From NCBI RefSeq assembly GCF_007673525.1, contig NZ_VDZU01000001.1, positions 2,118,177 through 2,182,176 on the forward strand: a stretch of 64,000 bases of DNA. The letters run 5' to 3'. Of the stretch, positions 17,905 to 28,427 are shown one piece after another. Position 1 is the stretch's first letter. Each line of letters starts with the position of its first letter. The notes beneath the pieces were generated by a model. That model was not told the origin of the DNA. It searched no databases and saw only the letters and a list, made by a program, of their open reading frames with translations. Origin of the DNA: Fictibacillus phosphorivorans. Its GTDB lineage: Bacteria; Bacillota; Bacilli; Bacillales; Fictibacillaceae. A program made the translations under genes and the position numbers.

Positions 17905-19164
17905 TTAACTTGCAACATGAGATTGATTGTTTTCTTTTCTTATGTTCCGAATATTGATGCGAATAAGCAGGGAGATCGCAAGGGCCAGAACAAACGCACC
18001 TGTAAAGATATACAGCGTTAAAGAATAACTGTTCGTGGATTCACGTATCCAAGAAACAACTAATGGACCTACTAGTCCAGCTGCTGCCCACGCGGTTAGA
18101 ATATACCCATGGATCGCTCCCAGTTGCTTCGTTCCGAACAAGTCTCCTATATATGCAGGTATAGAAGCAAAACCTCCTCCATAACAAGTAAGAATTAAAT
18201 ATACAAGCAACTGAAAGAAAAAGGCGTTCGTAACATTCGGTAAAAGGACGAATGCCACCGTTTGTATCGCGAAAAACGTAGTGTAAACGTTGGGGCGACC
18301 GATATAATCTGAAATCGACGCCCAGCCGATTCTACCAAAACCGTTAAACAATCCCATGATCCCAACCATCGTAGCAGCTGACGCGGCACTGAGATTTGCA
18401 ATATCTTGTGCCATTGGAGACGCTACAGAAATAATGGCGATCCCGCATGTAACATTTATAAATAACATCGCCCATAAAGCCCAAAAACGGATTGTTTTAA
18501 CTGCTTCATTTGCCGTTAATTGGGCAAGATCTTTTGTTTGATCATCTTTATTCTTAGTTTCATCTTTCATTCCTTCTGGCTTCCAATTCTTTGGAGGTGG
18601 TGTTAGATATAAAGAAGAAAGTAACATAATAGTAAAATAAACAGCACTTAATACGTAAAACGTATTAGAAATACCTATACCTGTTATAAGCCTCGCGATT
18701 ACAGGGCTAGCAATAAGGGATGCAAAACCAAACCCCATAATAGCAAGACCTGTTGCTAATCCTCTTCGATCAGGAAACCATTTTACAAGTGAAGAGACAG
18801 GTGTGATATAGCCAATACCCAGTCCGATCCCTCCTAAAGCACCATAAAAAAAGTAAAGCAGATAAATAGAGCCTAATTGATCAGCAAAGCCTGAACCTAG
18901 CAACCCTGCACCAAAACAAAATGATGCTATGATGCCAGATTTACGAGGTCCATATCGTTCAACAAAATGCCCCATAAAAGCAGCGGATAAACCTAGAAAC
19001 AAGATTGCGATACTGAACGTTAAAGAGATTTCACTTAGCCCCCAATCGTGTTCATCCCGGAGCGGATTTGTGAATACACTCCAGGAGTAGACAGATCCGA
19101 TCGATATGTGAATACCTACAGCAGCTGCAGCAATCAACCAGCGGTTTTTCACCTTTTTAGCCAT
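17905..19164 (-). CDS. OFA-family MFS transporter (oxalate/formate antiporter-like)
   Basis: 419 aa with 12 predicted helices in two halves. Start region RWLIAAAAVGIHISIGSVYSWSVF and the GGIGLGIGYITPVSSLVKWFPDRRG loop are typical of the oxalate/formate:antiporter group. It is the last gene of the formate dehydrogenase operon, 21 nt after the DUF1641 gene, so transport of formate or a related small carboxylate is the likely role; substrate is inferred from context, as OFA members vary widely. Confidence 0.87.
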   Translation of the reverse strand: MAKKVKNRWLIAAAAVGIHISIGSVYSWSVFTNPLRDEHDWGLSEISLTFSIAILFLGLSAAFMGHFVERYGPRKSGIIASFCFGAGLLGSGFADQLGSIYLLYFFYGALGGIGLGIGYITPVSSLVKWFPDRRGLATGLAIMGFGFASLIASPVIARLITGIGISNTFYVLSAVYFTIMLLSSLYLTPPPKNWKPEGMKDETKNKDDQTKDLAQLTANEAVKTIRFWALWAMLFINVTCGIAIISVASPMAQDIANLSAASAATMVGIMGLFNGFGRIGWASISDYIGRPNVYTTFFAIQTVAFVLLPNVTNAFFFQLLVYLILTCYGGGFASIPAYIGDLFGTKQLGAIHGYILTAWAAAGLVGPLVVSWIRESTNSYSLTLYIFTGAFVLALAISLLIRINIRNIRKENNQSHVAS

Positions 19165-19185
19165 CCGGATTACTCCTCTACACTT

Positions 19186-19731
19186 TTATTCTAAGGTTTT
19201 TCCCTTACTCTGATTTATACGTTTTTGAGGTGAGTTCCCTGTTGTCTTTTCAATATGTTCTGTTTCTTGGCCCATCCCCTTTAGGAACTGCATGAGTATG
19301 GTCACAGCTTTATTAATTTCAGGATCTTTAAGTGAACGAACTAAATCAAAGTAACTCGTCTTCTCTTCCGTATCTTTGTATTCAGCAACTCTTGCAATGC
19401 CTGCATCTATTTTTAAAAGAAAAGGTTCAAGTTGCTTTACATTAATCATTCCTAGGGTACCTAAGAGCAATAGAAGATTTTTTAAAGTATTTGTGTTCTC
19501 AGGCTTATCCATCGCTTTGACCGCAATATCCATTACTTTATCTCCTTGCCCGAACAATCCATTTAATAGAGGTAAAATTCCTTTATCGTGCATATGGTTC
19601 ATGATCTCAAGTGTTTGTAGAATCGCAGTCTTGTTTTGAATGAGAGCATCTTCGACTTCTCGGAGGTCATTAGAACGTTTCTCTTCTGCTGTTATCGTTT
19701 GTTTTTGAACGTTTTTAATCGGTTTAGCCAT
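19186..19731 (-). CDS. yjgD: DUF1641 protein (YjgD-like), formate dehydrogenase partner
   Basis: 181 aa, mostly helical; residues 90-130 ([29 protein letters not shown]) carry the DUF1641 core. It is cytosolic, without cofactor motifs. It overlaps the end of fdhF by 8 bp, as in B. subtilis yjgC-yjgD, and conserved pairing with this type of formate dehydrogenase suggests a subunit or assembly role. That role is inference. RBS AAGGAGC sits 9-10 nt before the ATG. The C-terminal 25 residues are basic and probably disordered. Confidence 0.85.
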   Translation of the reverse strand: MAKPIKNVQKQTITAEEKRSNDLREVEDALIQNKTAILQTLEIMNHMHDKGILPLLNGLFGQGDKVMDIAVKAMDKPENTNTLKNLLLLLGTLGMINVKQLEPFLLKIDAGIARVAEYKDTEEKTSYFDLVRSLKDPEINKAVTILMQFLKGMGQETEHIEKTTGNSPQKRINQSKGKTLE

Positions 19732-22678
19732 GTTGATTTCGCTCCTTTTTCACAGCATCGCCTGGGAAGATATAATCTTTTCTTTCCCACTTCTTCTCTA
19801 CGTTAACTCCTACTTGAGGTTGTGGATTTCCATACCTAAAATTTGTTTTAGGCAACGGACTAACACCCTCTTCCATCAAGATCTCAAGCTTGGCACTTGT
19901 CTCTTTGTAGGCAGGTGTATCTGTATCTTTATCTGAATAACTGCTCGTAAGCAGATTTATAGCCGCTTCTCCGCTATCGTTCATTGGTAGATATACTTCT
20001 TTGCCTTTTACACGATCTGTTATTAAACAATGAACTTTTACATTTCCATAAGGCGACGATAATCTTACTAGTGTCCCATCTTTAATTCCTCGTTCTTTTG
20101 CTAGTTCAGGAGAGATTTCAAGAAAAGTGTTAGGCGTCTTAGATGTAATGCCCTCAGATTGATACGTCATGTTCCCTTCATGAAAATGTTCTAAAAGTCT
20201 TCCGTTGTTAACGTGAATATCGTATTCTTCTCCGAACTCTACAGGCTCCGTCCAGTTTACTGGAAATAGTCTCGCTTTCTTATCTTCAAAAGGAAATCCT
20301 TCTTTAAAAAGTATTGGAGTATCCGTTCCGTCTTCAGCCACAGGCCACTGAAGGCTTTTGTATCCTTCTAATCTTTCATAGGATACTCCCGCAAATAATG
20401 GTGCTAGTTGTGCAGCTTCTTCCATAATGTCACTCGGATGTTTGTAATCCCATCCAGCTCCAAGCCGATTTGCAATATCACGGATAATCTCCCAATCTGG
20501 TTTAGAATCTCCGAGTGGCTCTAGCACCTGATACAATCTTTGGATTCTTCTCTCCGTGTTTGTGAAAGTACCTTCTTTTTCGAGGCTTGGACTTGCTGGT
20601 AAGACAACGTCAGCAAACTGAGCCGTTCGTGTAAGGAATAGATCTTGAACAACAAAAAAGTCTAGCTTCTCATAAGCCGCGTGAACATGGTTTATGTTTG
20701 AGTCAACGATTCCCATGTCTTCGCCTTTTAAATACATACCTTTTACATGACCATCATGAATACCTTGAACCATTTCATGATTGTTAAGACCAGGTTCTTC
20801 TGGAATTTTTACACCCCACGCTTTTTCATACTTCTCTCTAACCTTTTTATCGGCAACTTTCTCATACGAAGGTAAGCGATCTGGCATGCTACCAAAGTCA
20901 CTCGCTCCTTGAACATTGTTATGTCCGCGTAACGGATAAGAACCTACCCCTTCTCTTCCATAGTTTCCTGTCACTAAGAGTAAATTGGATATAGCGGTGC
21001 TCGTATCACTTCCTCCCATATGCTGTGTAACGCCCATTGCCCAGAGAACACAAACACTTTTAGATTGTGAAATGGTTTTTGCTAAATGGATAAGTGTATC
21101 TTGAGTGAGACCTGTTACTTTTTCTGCATACTCTAAAGTGAACGTTTCAAGGTTCTCTGTAAAAACATCTAAGCCGTTCACATGCTGTTGTAAAAAATCA
21201 TGATCAGCTAATCCTTCATCTAAAATGTACTTCGTTACAGCAGATAGCCAAACGAGATCTGAACCTGCCCGTGGCTGGATAAATAGATCGGCACGTTCAG
21301 CCATCTCATGTTTTCTAAGATCAGCGACGATTAATTTTTGGTTGTGTAACTTATGTGACCGCTTAACACGGGTTGCTAAGACGGGATGAGACTCTGATGT
21401 ATTTGACCCGATTACGATAACCAGCTCTGATTTTTCAATATCTTTTATAGATCCTGAATCACCACCATGTCCTACAGTTCGAAACAATCCCATAGTGGCA
21501 GGAGTTTGACAATAACGCGAACAATTATCAATATTATTTGTGCCGATAACACCACGTGCTAATTTTTGCATCAGATAGGATTCTTCATTCGTGCACTTAG
21601 ATGAGCTGATAAACGTAAGTGCTTGAGCACCATCCTTATCTTTTATCTCTGTAAATTTAGAAGCGATTAAGTTGTATGCTTCGTCCCAAGAGGCTTCTCT
21701 AAACATATCACCTTCACGAATTAAAGGTTTTGTTAATCGTTCTTCACTGTTAACAAAATCCCAACCGAACTTCCCTTTAATACAGGTTGAAATCCCGTTT
21801 GCAGGAGCTTCGATCTGCGGATCTACTTTTAGAATTTCTCTGCCCTTCGTCCAGACATCAAAGCTACATCCTACGCCGCAATATGTGCAAACGGTTTTTG
21901 TTTTCTTTATTCTTTGTTCTCTCATCGCAGCTTCCATATCTGAAATAGCGAGTATAGACCCATAACCTGTCTCAACACCTTTTGTGATCTCAATCATCGG
22001 ACGAAGTGTCTCGCGATTGATCCCCGTCATATAACCTGTTTCACCTTCCATCCCTTTTTCCATCATGGCGTTACAAGGACAAACAGTAGAACAGTGACCA
22101 CATGAAACACAAGATGATTCATTGATCGGAACGTCTTTGTCCCAAATTACTCGTGGCCTTTCTCGTTCCCAATCAATCGTGAGCGTCTCTGTTACTTGGA
22201 CATCTTGGCATGCTTCAACACATCGTCCACACAATATACATTGATCAGGGTCATACCTATAAAAGGGGTTAGTTTGATCAACTTCATATGGTTTATGTTC
22301 AAAAGGAATGCTTTGGTGGTTGATCTTCATTTCTTTAACCGTGTTATGTACTTCACAACCGCCATTGTTATAATCACAAACCGTACAATATAACTCATGA
22401 TTAAAAAGGATTCGATCCATTCCGATCACTTGAGCTTCTCTTACCTCATCAGAATTTGTATCAATGTTATCTCCGTTATTAATCTTCGTCGAACATGCTC
22501 TTACAAATTCTCCATTCACTTTAACGATACAAGTATCACAAGTTTCGATCGGCCCTAGGCTTGGATGGTAACAAACATGTGGGACTTGATCCGGTGAACC
22601 ATTTAATAAATTTAATACCGTTTCTCCCTGAACAGCTTTTCTTTCAGTTCCATTTATTATTATCTTAAATTCTTTCAA
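19724..22678 (-). CDS. fdhF: Formate dehydrogenase alpha subunit, molybdopterin and Fe-S (YjgC-type)
   Basis: 984-aa cytosolic molybdo/tungsto-enzyme oxidising formate to CO2. Domains in order: 2Fe-2S ferredoxin ([15 protein letters not shown]), NuoG-like [18 protein letters not shown], two 4Fe-4S motifs ([24 protein letters not shown]), the catalytic-domain 4Fe-4[14 protein letters not shown], and the active-site Cys in [12 protein letters not shown] where E. coli FdhF has selenocysteine. C-terminal molybdopterin dinucleotide-binding domain. The TTG at 22678 is chosen because AAAGGG lies about 10 nt upstream and the length then equals the family norm; a frame from 22732 adds 18 unrelated residues. 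First gene of the operon. Confidence 0.93.
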   Translation of the reverse strand: MKEFKIIINGTERKAVQGETVLNLLNGSPDQVPHVCYHPSLGPIETCDTCIVKVNGEFVRACSTKINNGDNIDTNSDEVREAQVIGMDRILFNHELYCTVCDYNNGGCEVHNTVKEMKINHQSIPFEHKPYEVDQTNPFYRYDPDQCILCGRCVEACQDVQVTETLTIDWERERPRVIWDKDVPINESSCVSCGHCSTVCPCNAMMEKGMEGETGYMTGINRETLRPMIEITKGVETGYGSILAISDMEAAMREQRIKKTKTVCTYCGVGCSFDVWTKGREILKVDPQIEAPANGISTCIKGKFGWDFVNSEERLTKPLIREGDMFREASWDEAYNLIASKFTEIKDKDGAQALTFISSSKCTNEESYLMQKLARGVIGTNNIDNCSRYCQTPATMGLFRTVGHGGDSGSIKDIEKSELVIVIGSNTSESHPVLATRVKRSHKLHNQKLIVADLRKHEMAERADLFIQPRAGSDLVWLSAVTKYILDEGLADHDFLQQHVNGLDVFTENLETFTLEYAEKVTGLTQDTLIHLAKTISQSKSVCVLWAMGVTQHMGGSDTSTAISNLLLVTGNYGREGVGSYPLRGHNNVQGASDFGSMPDRLPSYEKVADKKVREKYEKAWGVKIPEEPGLNNHEMVQGIHDGHVKGMYLKGEDMGIVDSNINHVHAAYEKLDFFVVQDLFLTRTAQFADVVLPASPSLEKEGTFTNTERRIQRLYQVLEPLGDSKPDWEIIRDIANRLGAGWDYKHPSDIMEEAAQLAPLFAGVSYERLEGYKSLQWPVAEDGTDTPILFKEGFPFEDKKARLFPVNWTEPVEFGEEYDIHVNNGRLLEHFHEGNMTYQSEGITSKTPNTFLEISPELAKERGIKDGTLVRLSSPYGNVKVHCLITDRVKGKEVYLPMNDSGEAAINLLTSSYSDKDTDTPAYKETSAKLEILMEEGVSPLPKTNFRYGNPQPQVGVNVEKKWERKDYIFPGDAVKKERNQHG

Positions 22679-22790
22679 ATGATTTACACCCTTTCCTAAA
22701 AAGTTAACATACAAAACATTCTGACATCTCAAACATCCGTTTCCCTAATCGTAATTTCCTTAAACAAATGTGATTTTTTTATTTGTTTAC

Positions 22791-22820
22791 ACACAAAAAG
22801 ACACTCTTAATGAGTGCCTT
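22791..22820 (-). terminator. Terminator after the CBS protein gene
   Basis: Minus-strand hairpin AAGGCACTC / GAGTGTCTT followed by TTTTTGTGTG, just downstream of the CBS protein stop. Confidence 0.75.
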
Positions 22821-22825
22821 CAAAA

Positions 22826-23569
22826 TTAGTCATCTAAATCAATCTCTATTAGATCATAGGAAGTAAAAATGCCTAATGGCTTTTCGTTCTCACTTCCATT
22901 TAAAGTAATGATGATAGCCTCAAGCTTTTTACCTTCTTTATGAATGTTTTCGAAAATCTCCTCTGCTTTAAAAATACTTGAAGTTTTTGAAATAAATGCT
23001 ACCAGTTGTTTTTGTTCATTGTCTGCAATATCTGATATTCTTGCATTGTTAAGATCGATCACTTGATCAGCAAGCCGGTCTGTCAACCAATTCAATAAGT
23101 ATGTAGCCGTTAATAGCCAAAGGTACTCTCCTTTGTCGTTATAAATAGGAAAACGTGAATACGATGTTTTTCGAATACAGCTTAAAACATCTTCCAACCG
23201 GTCACTTTCTTTAAAATGATGAACCTTTTTTGTGGCAATGTTCAGCGCAGTTTCAGGTTTCATAAAATAACCAGCAATTTTTTCTATTCTCTCAACGATC
23301 TCTAGATGAGGTTCAGCGATATAAAAATCATGATCAACTTTTTCATGTACAATAGCATTTCTTAGTTTCGCAAACTGACCGAGCTCATTATAAAAAGATC
23401 GAATTAGAGAATGCTTTTTCATTCCTGTTTCCACTAGATTTTTAAACCGATCATCTTTCGTATCTTTTACTTTGTCGATTAAGCATTTGTGAATCTGATT
23501 AAAAGCAATTTCAAATCGTTCAGAAAGGCTATTTTCTGTATTAGATTTTATATGAGTGACGGTCATCAT
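22826..23569 (-). CDS. CBS-domain protein with helical N-terminal domain
   Basis: 247 aa. Residues 1-90 are helical with LRNAIVHE near residue 72, which recalls HEPN-like or Cthe-type helical domains; this is only a resemblance. Residues 100-245 carry a CBS pair (KTSYSRFPIYNDKGEYLWLLTATYLL and LEAIIITLNGSENEKPLGIFTSYDLI), which normally binds adenine nucleotides. RBS GAAGGAGAG precedes ATG-ATG. A GTTTAA/GGGTAG pair upstream could be a general-stress (sigmaB) promoter. The ligand and role are unknown. Confidence 0.72.
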   Translation of the reverse strand: MMTVTHIKSNTENSLSERFEIAFNQIHKCLIDKVKDTKDDRFKNLVETGMKKHSLIRSFYNELGQFAKLRNAIVHEKVDHDFYIAEPHLEIVERIEKIAGYFMKPETALNIATKKVHHFKESDRLEDVLSCIRKTSYSRFPIYNDKGEYLWLLTATYLLNWLTDRLADQVIDLNNARISDIADNEQKQLVAFISKTSSIFKAEEIFENIHKEGKKLEAIIITLNGSENEKPLGIFTSYDLIEIDLDD

Positions 23570-23602
23570 TAATCTCTCCTTCTCTCTTCCACTACCCTTT
23601 TA

Positions 23603-23629
23603 CTACCCATTTTTTTAACAACTTTAAAC
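23603..23629 (-). promoter_or_regulatory. Possible sigmaB-type promoter of the CBS protein gene
   Basis: Minus strand GTTTAA, 15-nt spacer, GGGTAG, close to the sigmaB consensus GTTTAA-N13-15-GGGTAT. It sits about 35 nt upstream of the start codon. A match by eye only. Confidence 0.3.
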
Positions 23630-23707
23630 TAAAACTTCTAGTCAATATGTAAAGTTATGGAGAGTGCTATGCTAATACTTAACTAATCATTTAGAGAGTT
23701 TTTAGCA

Positions 23708-23738
23708 AAATAAAAACGAACCCAAAATGGATTCGTTT
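23708..23738 (-). terminator. Terminator after yciC
   Basis: Minus-strand hairpin AAACGAATCCA / TGGGTTCGTTT with TTTTATTTT following. Confidence 0.75.
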
Positions 23739-23745
23739 GTAAAAA

Positions 23746-24951
23746 TTATTCACTTTCAGGGAATCGAGGTAACGGGTCTTCAAACTTACCCCAATCTTCT
23801 TTATTCATTTCAGAGTCGGTTAATAAGCAATGATCTAACTGTTCTATCAGTAGTTCTTTGTTGTAATCAATTCCTATGAACACTAGTTCAGTAATTCGAT
23901 CACCATATTCTTCATCCCAGTTTGGATTATGACTTCTTTCTTCTTCTACCATTTCTTCTTGTTCTTCTTTCTTCAGTGCTGCCACCCATTGACCTGCTGG
24001 CTGGAAGATAATACTCGTACCTGCTTGACTTAACAAAATTGCCCAATCGTTTCGAGAGGCTACCCAAATAAATCCTTTTGCTCGAACAATTTCAGCTGGC
24101 CAATTCTCTAAAAAACTAAAAAGTCTTGCTGGGTGAAAAGGTCTTTTCTTTCTATATACAAAAGAAGAGATTCCGTATTCATCTGTTTCTGGAATGTGTT
24201 CTGTTTCAAGCTCTTTCATCCATCCTGCAGATTCACTGGCCTTCTCAAAATCAAAAAGACCTGTAGAGAGAATATCCTTTGGATCTATTTTACCGAATTC
24301 TGTTTCAATCAGTTTTGCTTGTGGTTGTAATTTTTTCAATACTCTTTTGAGTTCTTCTCGGTCCTCTTTCTCCAATAAATCACACTTATTTAAAACTAAA
24401 ACATCACAAAATTCTATCTGATCAATTATCAGGTCTACTACTTCTCTCGTATCGGTCTCATCTAATGCTGCTTGTCGATCTAATAAGCTTTCTCCAGATG
24501 CAAAATCGTTCCAAAATCGATTTCCATCAACTACAGTTACCATCGTATCCAACTTGCATAAAGAAGCAAGATCAACACCTGATTCTTCATCCAAATAAGT
24601 GAAAGTTTGTGCAACTGGAATAGGCTCACTTATGCCCGTTGATTCTATCAGAATATAATCAATATCACCGTTTTTTACGATTCTTTCTACTTCTATCAAT
24701 AGATCCTCTCTTAGGGTGCAGCAAATACAGCCATTTGTCATTTCAACGAGCTTTTCTTCTGTTCTAGATAACTGCGTCTCATTTTTTATTAATGCAGCAT
24801 CAATATTGATCTCACTCATGTCATTAACGATTACAGCAACCTTTAAACCATCTCGATTTGATAAGACATGATTCATTAATGTTGTTTTACCTGCTCCTAA
24901 AAATCCACTCAACACGGTTACTGGTACTCGTTTTGTCAATGTATGTAACAT
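23746..24951 (-). CDS. yciC: COG0523 GTPase, zinc-starvation metallochaperone YciC/ZigA-like
   Basis: 401-aa CobW-family GTPase. P-loop [13 protein letters not shown] at residues 15-27, metal-binding [10 protein letters not shown] (CxCC) near 75, Walker B-like [17 protein letters not shown] guanine motif near 190, and a CobW C-terminal domain with an acidic, His-containing linker ([17 protein letters not shown]). A Zur box lies 20 nt upstream, so it is made when zinc is scarce and probably delivers zinc to client proteins; the clients are not evident here. AAGGAG lies 9 nt before the ATG. Confidence 0.92.
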   Translation of the reverse strand: MLHTLTKRVPVTVLSGFLGAGKTTLMNHVLSNRDGLKVAVIVNDMSEINIDAALIKNETQLSRTEEKLVEMTNGCICCTLREDLLIEVERIVKNGDIDYILIESTGISEPIPVAQTFTYLDEESGVDLASLCKLDTMVTVVDGNRFWNDFASGESLLDRQAALDETDTREVVDLIIDQIEFCDVLVLNKCDLLEKEDREELKRVLKKLQPQAKLIETEFGKIDPKDILSTGLFDFEKASESAGWMKELETEHIPETDEYGISSFVYRKKRPFHPARLFSFLENWPAEIVRAKGFIWVASRNDWAILLSQAGTSIIFQPAGQWVAALKKEEQEEMVEEERSHNPNWDEEYGDRITELVFIGIDYNKELLIEQLDHCLLTDSEMNKEDWGKFEDPLPRFPESE

Positions 24952-24970
24952 GTATTAAAAACTCCTTTTT

Positions 24971-24991
24971 AAATCGTAATGATTACGATTA
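24971..24991 (-). promoter_or_regulatory. Zur box upstream of yciC
   Basis: AAATCGTAATGATTACGATTA matches the B. subtilis Zur operator (AAATCGTAAT-N-ATTACGATTT) in all but its last base. It sits directly ahead of the yciC RBS; zinc-bound Zur should repress here. Confidence 0.93.
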
Positions 24992-25078
24992 ATATCGTAA
25001 ATCAGGTTACAAAACAAGTCAAGGCTTAAATACTTAAGTTCTTATTTTTCTCATGTTTATGGATAAAGAAGCACAAAA

Positions 25079-25114
25079 AAAAAGACGTGTGTTCACTACG
25101 ATACACGTCTTTTT
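25079..25114 (-). terminator. Terminator after the GNAT-like gene
   Basis: Perfect 12-bp stem AAAAAGACGTGT / ACACGTCTTTTT with T-tracts on both strands, abutting the minus-strand stop codon. Confidence 0.9.
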
Positions 25115-25115
25115 C

Positions 25116-25613
25116 TTAATAATCGTTCCATTCAATTTTTCCGCATTTATTTTCGGGATCAAGTTCAATTGCAAAATTATGCTTCTCATAAAAATGAATA
25201 AGTCGCTCTACATGTCCCCAGTCTCTTTTTGCAATATCTCCTTTGATTGTTGGGATATTCTTATCTGATGCCGTCTCTTTCAAATAATGCATACAGATTG
25301 AGCCGTACCCTTTATTAGCAGGTCCTTTAATATCACCAATATGAAGGGTGTTTTCATCTTCATAAACTGCATCAATTGAAAAATCCCATCCATCATACCT
25401 TGATTCACAGTCATTGATCATAATTTTACATTGATCCAGTTGTTCAGATTTATATACGATCACAAGGTTATCGTCTTTTGTTTGATCCACACCGATCACA
25501 TCATAACTTTTAGCAATTTGCTTCATATCGTTTTGCATACGCAATAATTGAAACTCGAGTTCGTTGCGATCTAGTTTTGTTTCTTTATCTTGCTCTTGTC
25601 CAAGCAATAGCAT
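25116..25613 (-). CDS. Possible GNAT-fold acetyltransferase-like protein
   Basis: 165 aa. The last 70 residues (GPANKGYGSICMHYLKETASDKNIPTIKGDI, RLIHFYEKHNFAIEL) resemble the acetyl-CoA loop, helix and final strand of GNAT enzymes, with GPANKGYGS in place of the usual Q/RxxGxG/A. The N-terminal half (residues 1-60) is a charged helix plus a beta segment without a recognised domain. The substrate is unknown, and the weakened CoA loop leaves activity open. GGGAGAG is the RBS. Confidence 0.55.
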   Translation of the reverse strand: MLLLGQEQDKETKLDRNELEFQLLRMQNDMKQIAKSYDVIGVDQTKDDNLVIVYKSEQLDQCKIMINDCESRYDGWDFSIDAVYEDENTLHIGDIKGPANKGYGSICMHYLKETASDKNIPTIKGDIAKRDWGHVERLIHFYEKHNFAIELDPENKCGKIEWNDY

Positions 25614-25695
25614 TTAATCTAATCTCTCCCTTACAACAAGCTGAAACACACAGTTTCTCATTGTACTAGAGGAGAATAGATATTTCAAATGTATT

Positions 25696-26970
25696 TTATT
25701 TCCATTTAGGCTCAATTAGATAAAATTCTGTTTGTCTCCCTGTTAAAAATTGCATCTTACCTTCTTTAAAACAAACCGTCTCTTCTAGATAGATCGGAAC
25801 AGCTTTGTTCCATTCAGGGATGAAATGTCTAATGTTAAATTCTAGTGCATAGCACGTGTTATTCTCCATCCTTAACTCTCCTCGAACAGGAATATATTCT
25901 TGTTTATCATACAGTCCGATAATCGGTCCTGCTCCATGACAATGATAGCCGATCGGATGTGAATAAAGCATTGCGTCGAGATGATTTAGTTTTGCTTTTT
26001 TTAGTACACTTAAAAAAACTTCATTACCCGTCATTCCTACTTTACTTTCTTCAAAGAAAAAATCTTCAAATTTGTTCGCCTCACTTAATGCGTTTAGTAA
26101 CCCTGCAGGAGGTTCTTTTTCGTTATCTCTAAGAACATAAGCTAATTGTTGTGTATCTGTGCAAAGACCTAGATATTCAATGCCAAAGTCTAGATGCAGA
26201 ATATCACCTGGAAGTATAACATCTTCCAATCTGTCTGAAGATCCATCTTTTCTTTGAATATCTACGGTAGGATAGAAGGATGTTTTCAACCCTAAGTCTC
26301 TAACGTGTTGTCTGATCCAACAAACTATATCTTGTGTTGAGGTTACATGAGGTTTGATTCGTTCGTTCGTAAACGTTTGTTTCACAATTTCTTTTGTTAT
26401 GCCTTCTAATGTTTTATACCAATTAAGTTCAGACTCTGTCCTTGTTTGAAGCCAGTCAATTGCAATGGATTCGGATGACATCAATTTTTCTGCATCTCGC
26501 TTCCCTAAGACTTTTACTAGTTCCACATAATTTGAGTGACTTAATCCATCACAAAAAGCATAATGGAATGATGTATTAACTGCTATTGATTCAGGGTCGT
26601 AATTATCAACCAACCGTTTTAAACCTGTAAAAGAATCTTCACTATCTCTCAACGGAAAACATGAGTAAAAAGGTTCGAAGTTTTTGTTTGAAGAGATAAC
26701 AAACCGTTTAATTTCGTCAGAATGGATATCCTTAACAAATGCAAAAACGGTTAGTCTTCTTGAACTATCGATCAGAGATGGAAAGAAAGTCTTTCCTAGT
26801 GGATCTTCCTTGTATTCTTTGCCGATCGTCAACCACATGTCTACGTTATGTTTCTTCATTAATAAAGGTAACAAATGTTCCAATCTTTCAAATAGCCACT
26901 GATCCATAATCTTTTCTTGTTCTGACATGGATAGAATTTGAATTGCATTTTGTTCTGTATGTAATGTCAC
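25696..26970 (-). CDS. M24-family metallopeptidase (Xaa-Pro dipeptidase-like)
   Basis: 424-aa pita-bread-fold protein. The C-terminal half has the metal ligands in order: DFGIEYLGLCTD (two Asp, near residues 257-268), SHPIGYHCHGAGP (His, near 330) and MENNTCYALEFN plus a late LEETVCF (Glu). The N-terminal 170 residues form the creatinase-like domain. Family members cleave Xaa-Pro dipeptides; the precise substrate is not evident. The GTG start at 26970 has AAGGAGAG 6 nt upstream. Divergent from the SpoVB-like gene. Confidence 0.88.
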   Translation of the reverse strand: MTLHTEQNAIQILSMSEQEKIMDQWLFERLEHLLPLLMKKHNVDMWLTIGKEYKEDPLGKTFFPSLIDSSRRLTVFAFVKDIHSDEIKRFVISSNKNFEPFYSCFPLRDSEDSFTGLKRLVDNYDPESIAVNTSFHYAFCDGLSHSNYVELVKVLGKRDAEKLMSSESIAIDWLQTRTESELNWYKTLEGITKEIVKQTFTNERIKPHVTSTQDIVCWIRQHVRDLGLKTSFYPTVDIQRKDGSSDRLEDVILPGDILHLDFGIEYLGLCTDTQQLAYVLRDNEKEPPAGLLNALSEANKFEDFFFEESKVGMTGNEVFLSVLKKAKLNHLDAMLYSHPIGYHCHGAGPIIGLYDKQEYIPVRGELRMENNTCYALEFNIRHFIPEWNKAVPIYLEETVCFKEGKMQFLTGRQTEFYLIEPKWK

Positions 26971-27098
26971 AATAATCTCTCCTTGTTATGCTATAAGCTT
27001 ATCTTTCTCTTTCAATGTTTAAAGTCCTTCGAGGTCTTGTTTCATTTTTTTTGCATATGAATAAAAGGACAACGTGTACAAGGAGATGCACTCATCGT

Positions 27099-28427
27099 AT
27101 GAATATATTTTTCAGAGGAGTATTGCTGCTTGCTGCAGCTGCATTAGTCGGTGAAAGTTTAGAATTTATTGTGAACATGGTGTTAGCTAGAGAATTAGGT
27201 GAACTAGGACTTGGTCATTATATGTCGATCTTTCCGACAGTCATCTTAATTATCATTATCGCGAGTTTGGAATTGCCAATCTCCATCTCAAAGTTCGTTG
27301 CAGAGAAAGAAGAAAAGCAACACTATAGCATGTTAAAACATGCTACAAAAATGACAATTTTATTGACAGTAGCAATGATTGTACTTGCATTAGTAATCTT
27401 GCCTTTCATACCTGTTTTCAATAGTTATCATCCTTTAGTGCGATGGCTTATGGTCATATTGATCCCTTTAATTTCCTTAACATCAATCGCTCGAGGGTTT
27501 TTTATGGGCAAACAGCAGATGGGAAAGCTGGCGTTCTCAAACTTTTTTCGAAAACTAGCTCAGCTCATCTTGTTAACAGGTATCTATCAGTTGTTCTCAT
27601 TTGATAATGAAACAGCAATCCTTATAGCTTTAGCAACTTTTGTAGGTAGCGAACTTGTTGTTTTTGTTTATTTATTCACCGCTTATTTGATTCAATTCAA
27701 AAGAATGCAAACTCAAAATAATGAACATCTCACTTCAAACGAAGTAACTAGAAGTCTTATGGCCGTAACGATTCCAACTACGGGCTTGCGACTGTTTCAC
27801 GCTGTTACGAACGCTATACAGCCATTTTTAATTAAATATGCGTTATCCCTTGCAGGCTTTTCTGGAGTGGCAGCAACGGAAGAGTTTGGGTTATTGGCAG
27901 GAGTAGCATTATCAATCGGTTTCTTCCCAGCGTTTATTGCGCACTCGCTTTTGGTCGTATTGATTCCTACTGTTTCAGAAGCTACGGCTAAAAAAGACGT
28001 AGAGAAATTAAAAAGCCTTCTAATTCGTGTAATGGGTATAACTGCATTATATGGGTTTCCAGCCGTTGCAATCTTTTTAATGTTTTCAGAAAAACTTACC
28101 TTAATGTTCTTCCATTCACAATCCGCAGCCACGTATTTAGAACTATTGTGGCCGAGTTTTTTATTTACTTTTTTCTTAATACCTCTTCAAGCATATTTGA
28201 TCGGCCTTGGTTTAATTACAACAGCATTTGTTCAGTCAGTTTGGTCAACTACTTTATCATTTGTTCTTATGTACATGTTAGGATCTCAACCATCATTAGG
28301 AATGCATGGCATCATTATTGGAATGAACGCAGGTTCCGTGCTCTTAATGCTTCTTCATTACTTCTCTGTGTGTAAAGCGATCGGTATAAACACATGGTTG
28401 AGTGCAAGAAATAACTATCAAGATTAA
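27099..28427 (+). CDS. MOP-superfamily flippase, SpoVB/YtgP-like
   Basis: 442 aa with about 14 helices. The N-terminal RGVLLLAAAALVGESLEFIVNMVLARELGELGLGHYM and the SISKFVAEKEEK loop are of the SpoVB/MurJ-like polysaccharide-export type, which flips lipid-linked precursors across the membrane; SpoVB acts in spore cortex synthesis. The start is uncertain: an AAGGAG lies 13 nt before the ATG at 27099, while upstream ATGs at 27015 and 27057 lack a site and add basic, cysteine-rich residues unlike the family. The exact paralogue cannot be assigned. Confidence 0.83.
   Translation: MNIFFRGVLLLAAAALVGESLEFIVNMVLARELGELGLGHYMSIFPTVILIIIIASLELPISISKFVAEKEEKQHYSMLKHATKMTILLTVAMIVLALVILPFIPVFNSYHPLVRWLMVILIPLISLTSIARGFFMGKQQMGKLAFSNFFRKLAQLILLTGIYQLFSFDNETAILIALATFVGSELVVFVYLFTAYLIQFKRMQTQNNEHLTSNEVTRSLMAVTIPTTGLRLFHAVTNAIQPFLIKYALSLAGFSGVAATEEFGLLAGVALSIGFFPAFIAHSLLVVLIPTVSEATAKKDVEKLKSLLIRVMGITALYGFPAVAIFLMFSEKLTLMFFHSQSAATYLELLWPSFLFTFFLIPLQAYLIGLGLITTAFVQSVWSTTLSFVLMYMLGSQPSLGMHGIIIGMNAGSVLLMLLHYFSVCKAIGINTWLSARNNYQD

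Noticed and set aside
19724..22678. Selenocysteine TGA in the formate dehydrogenase
   Set aside because: The frame has a normal Cys codon at the active-site position (RYCQTP) and no in-frame TGA.
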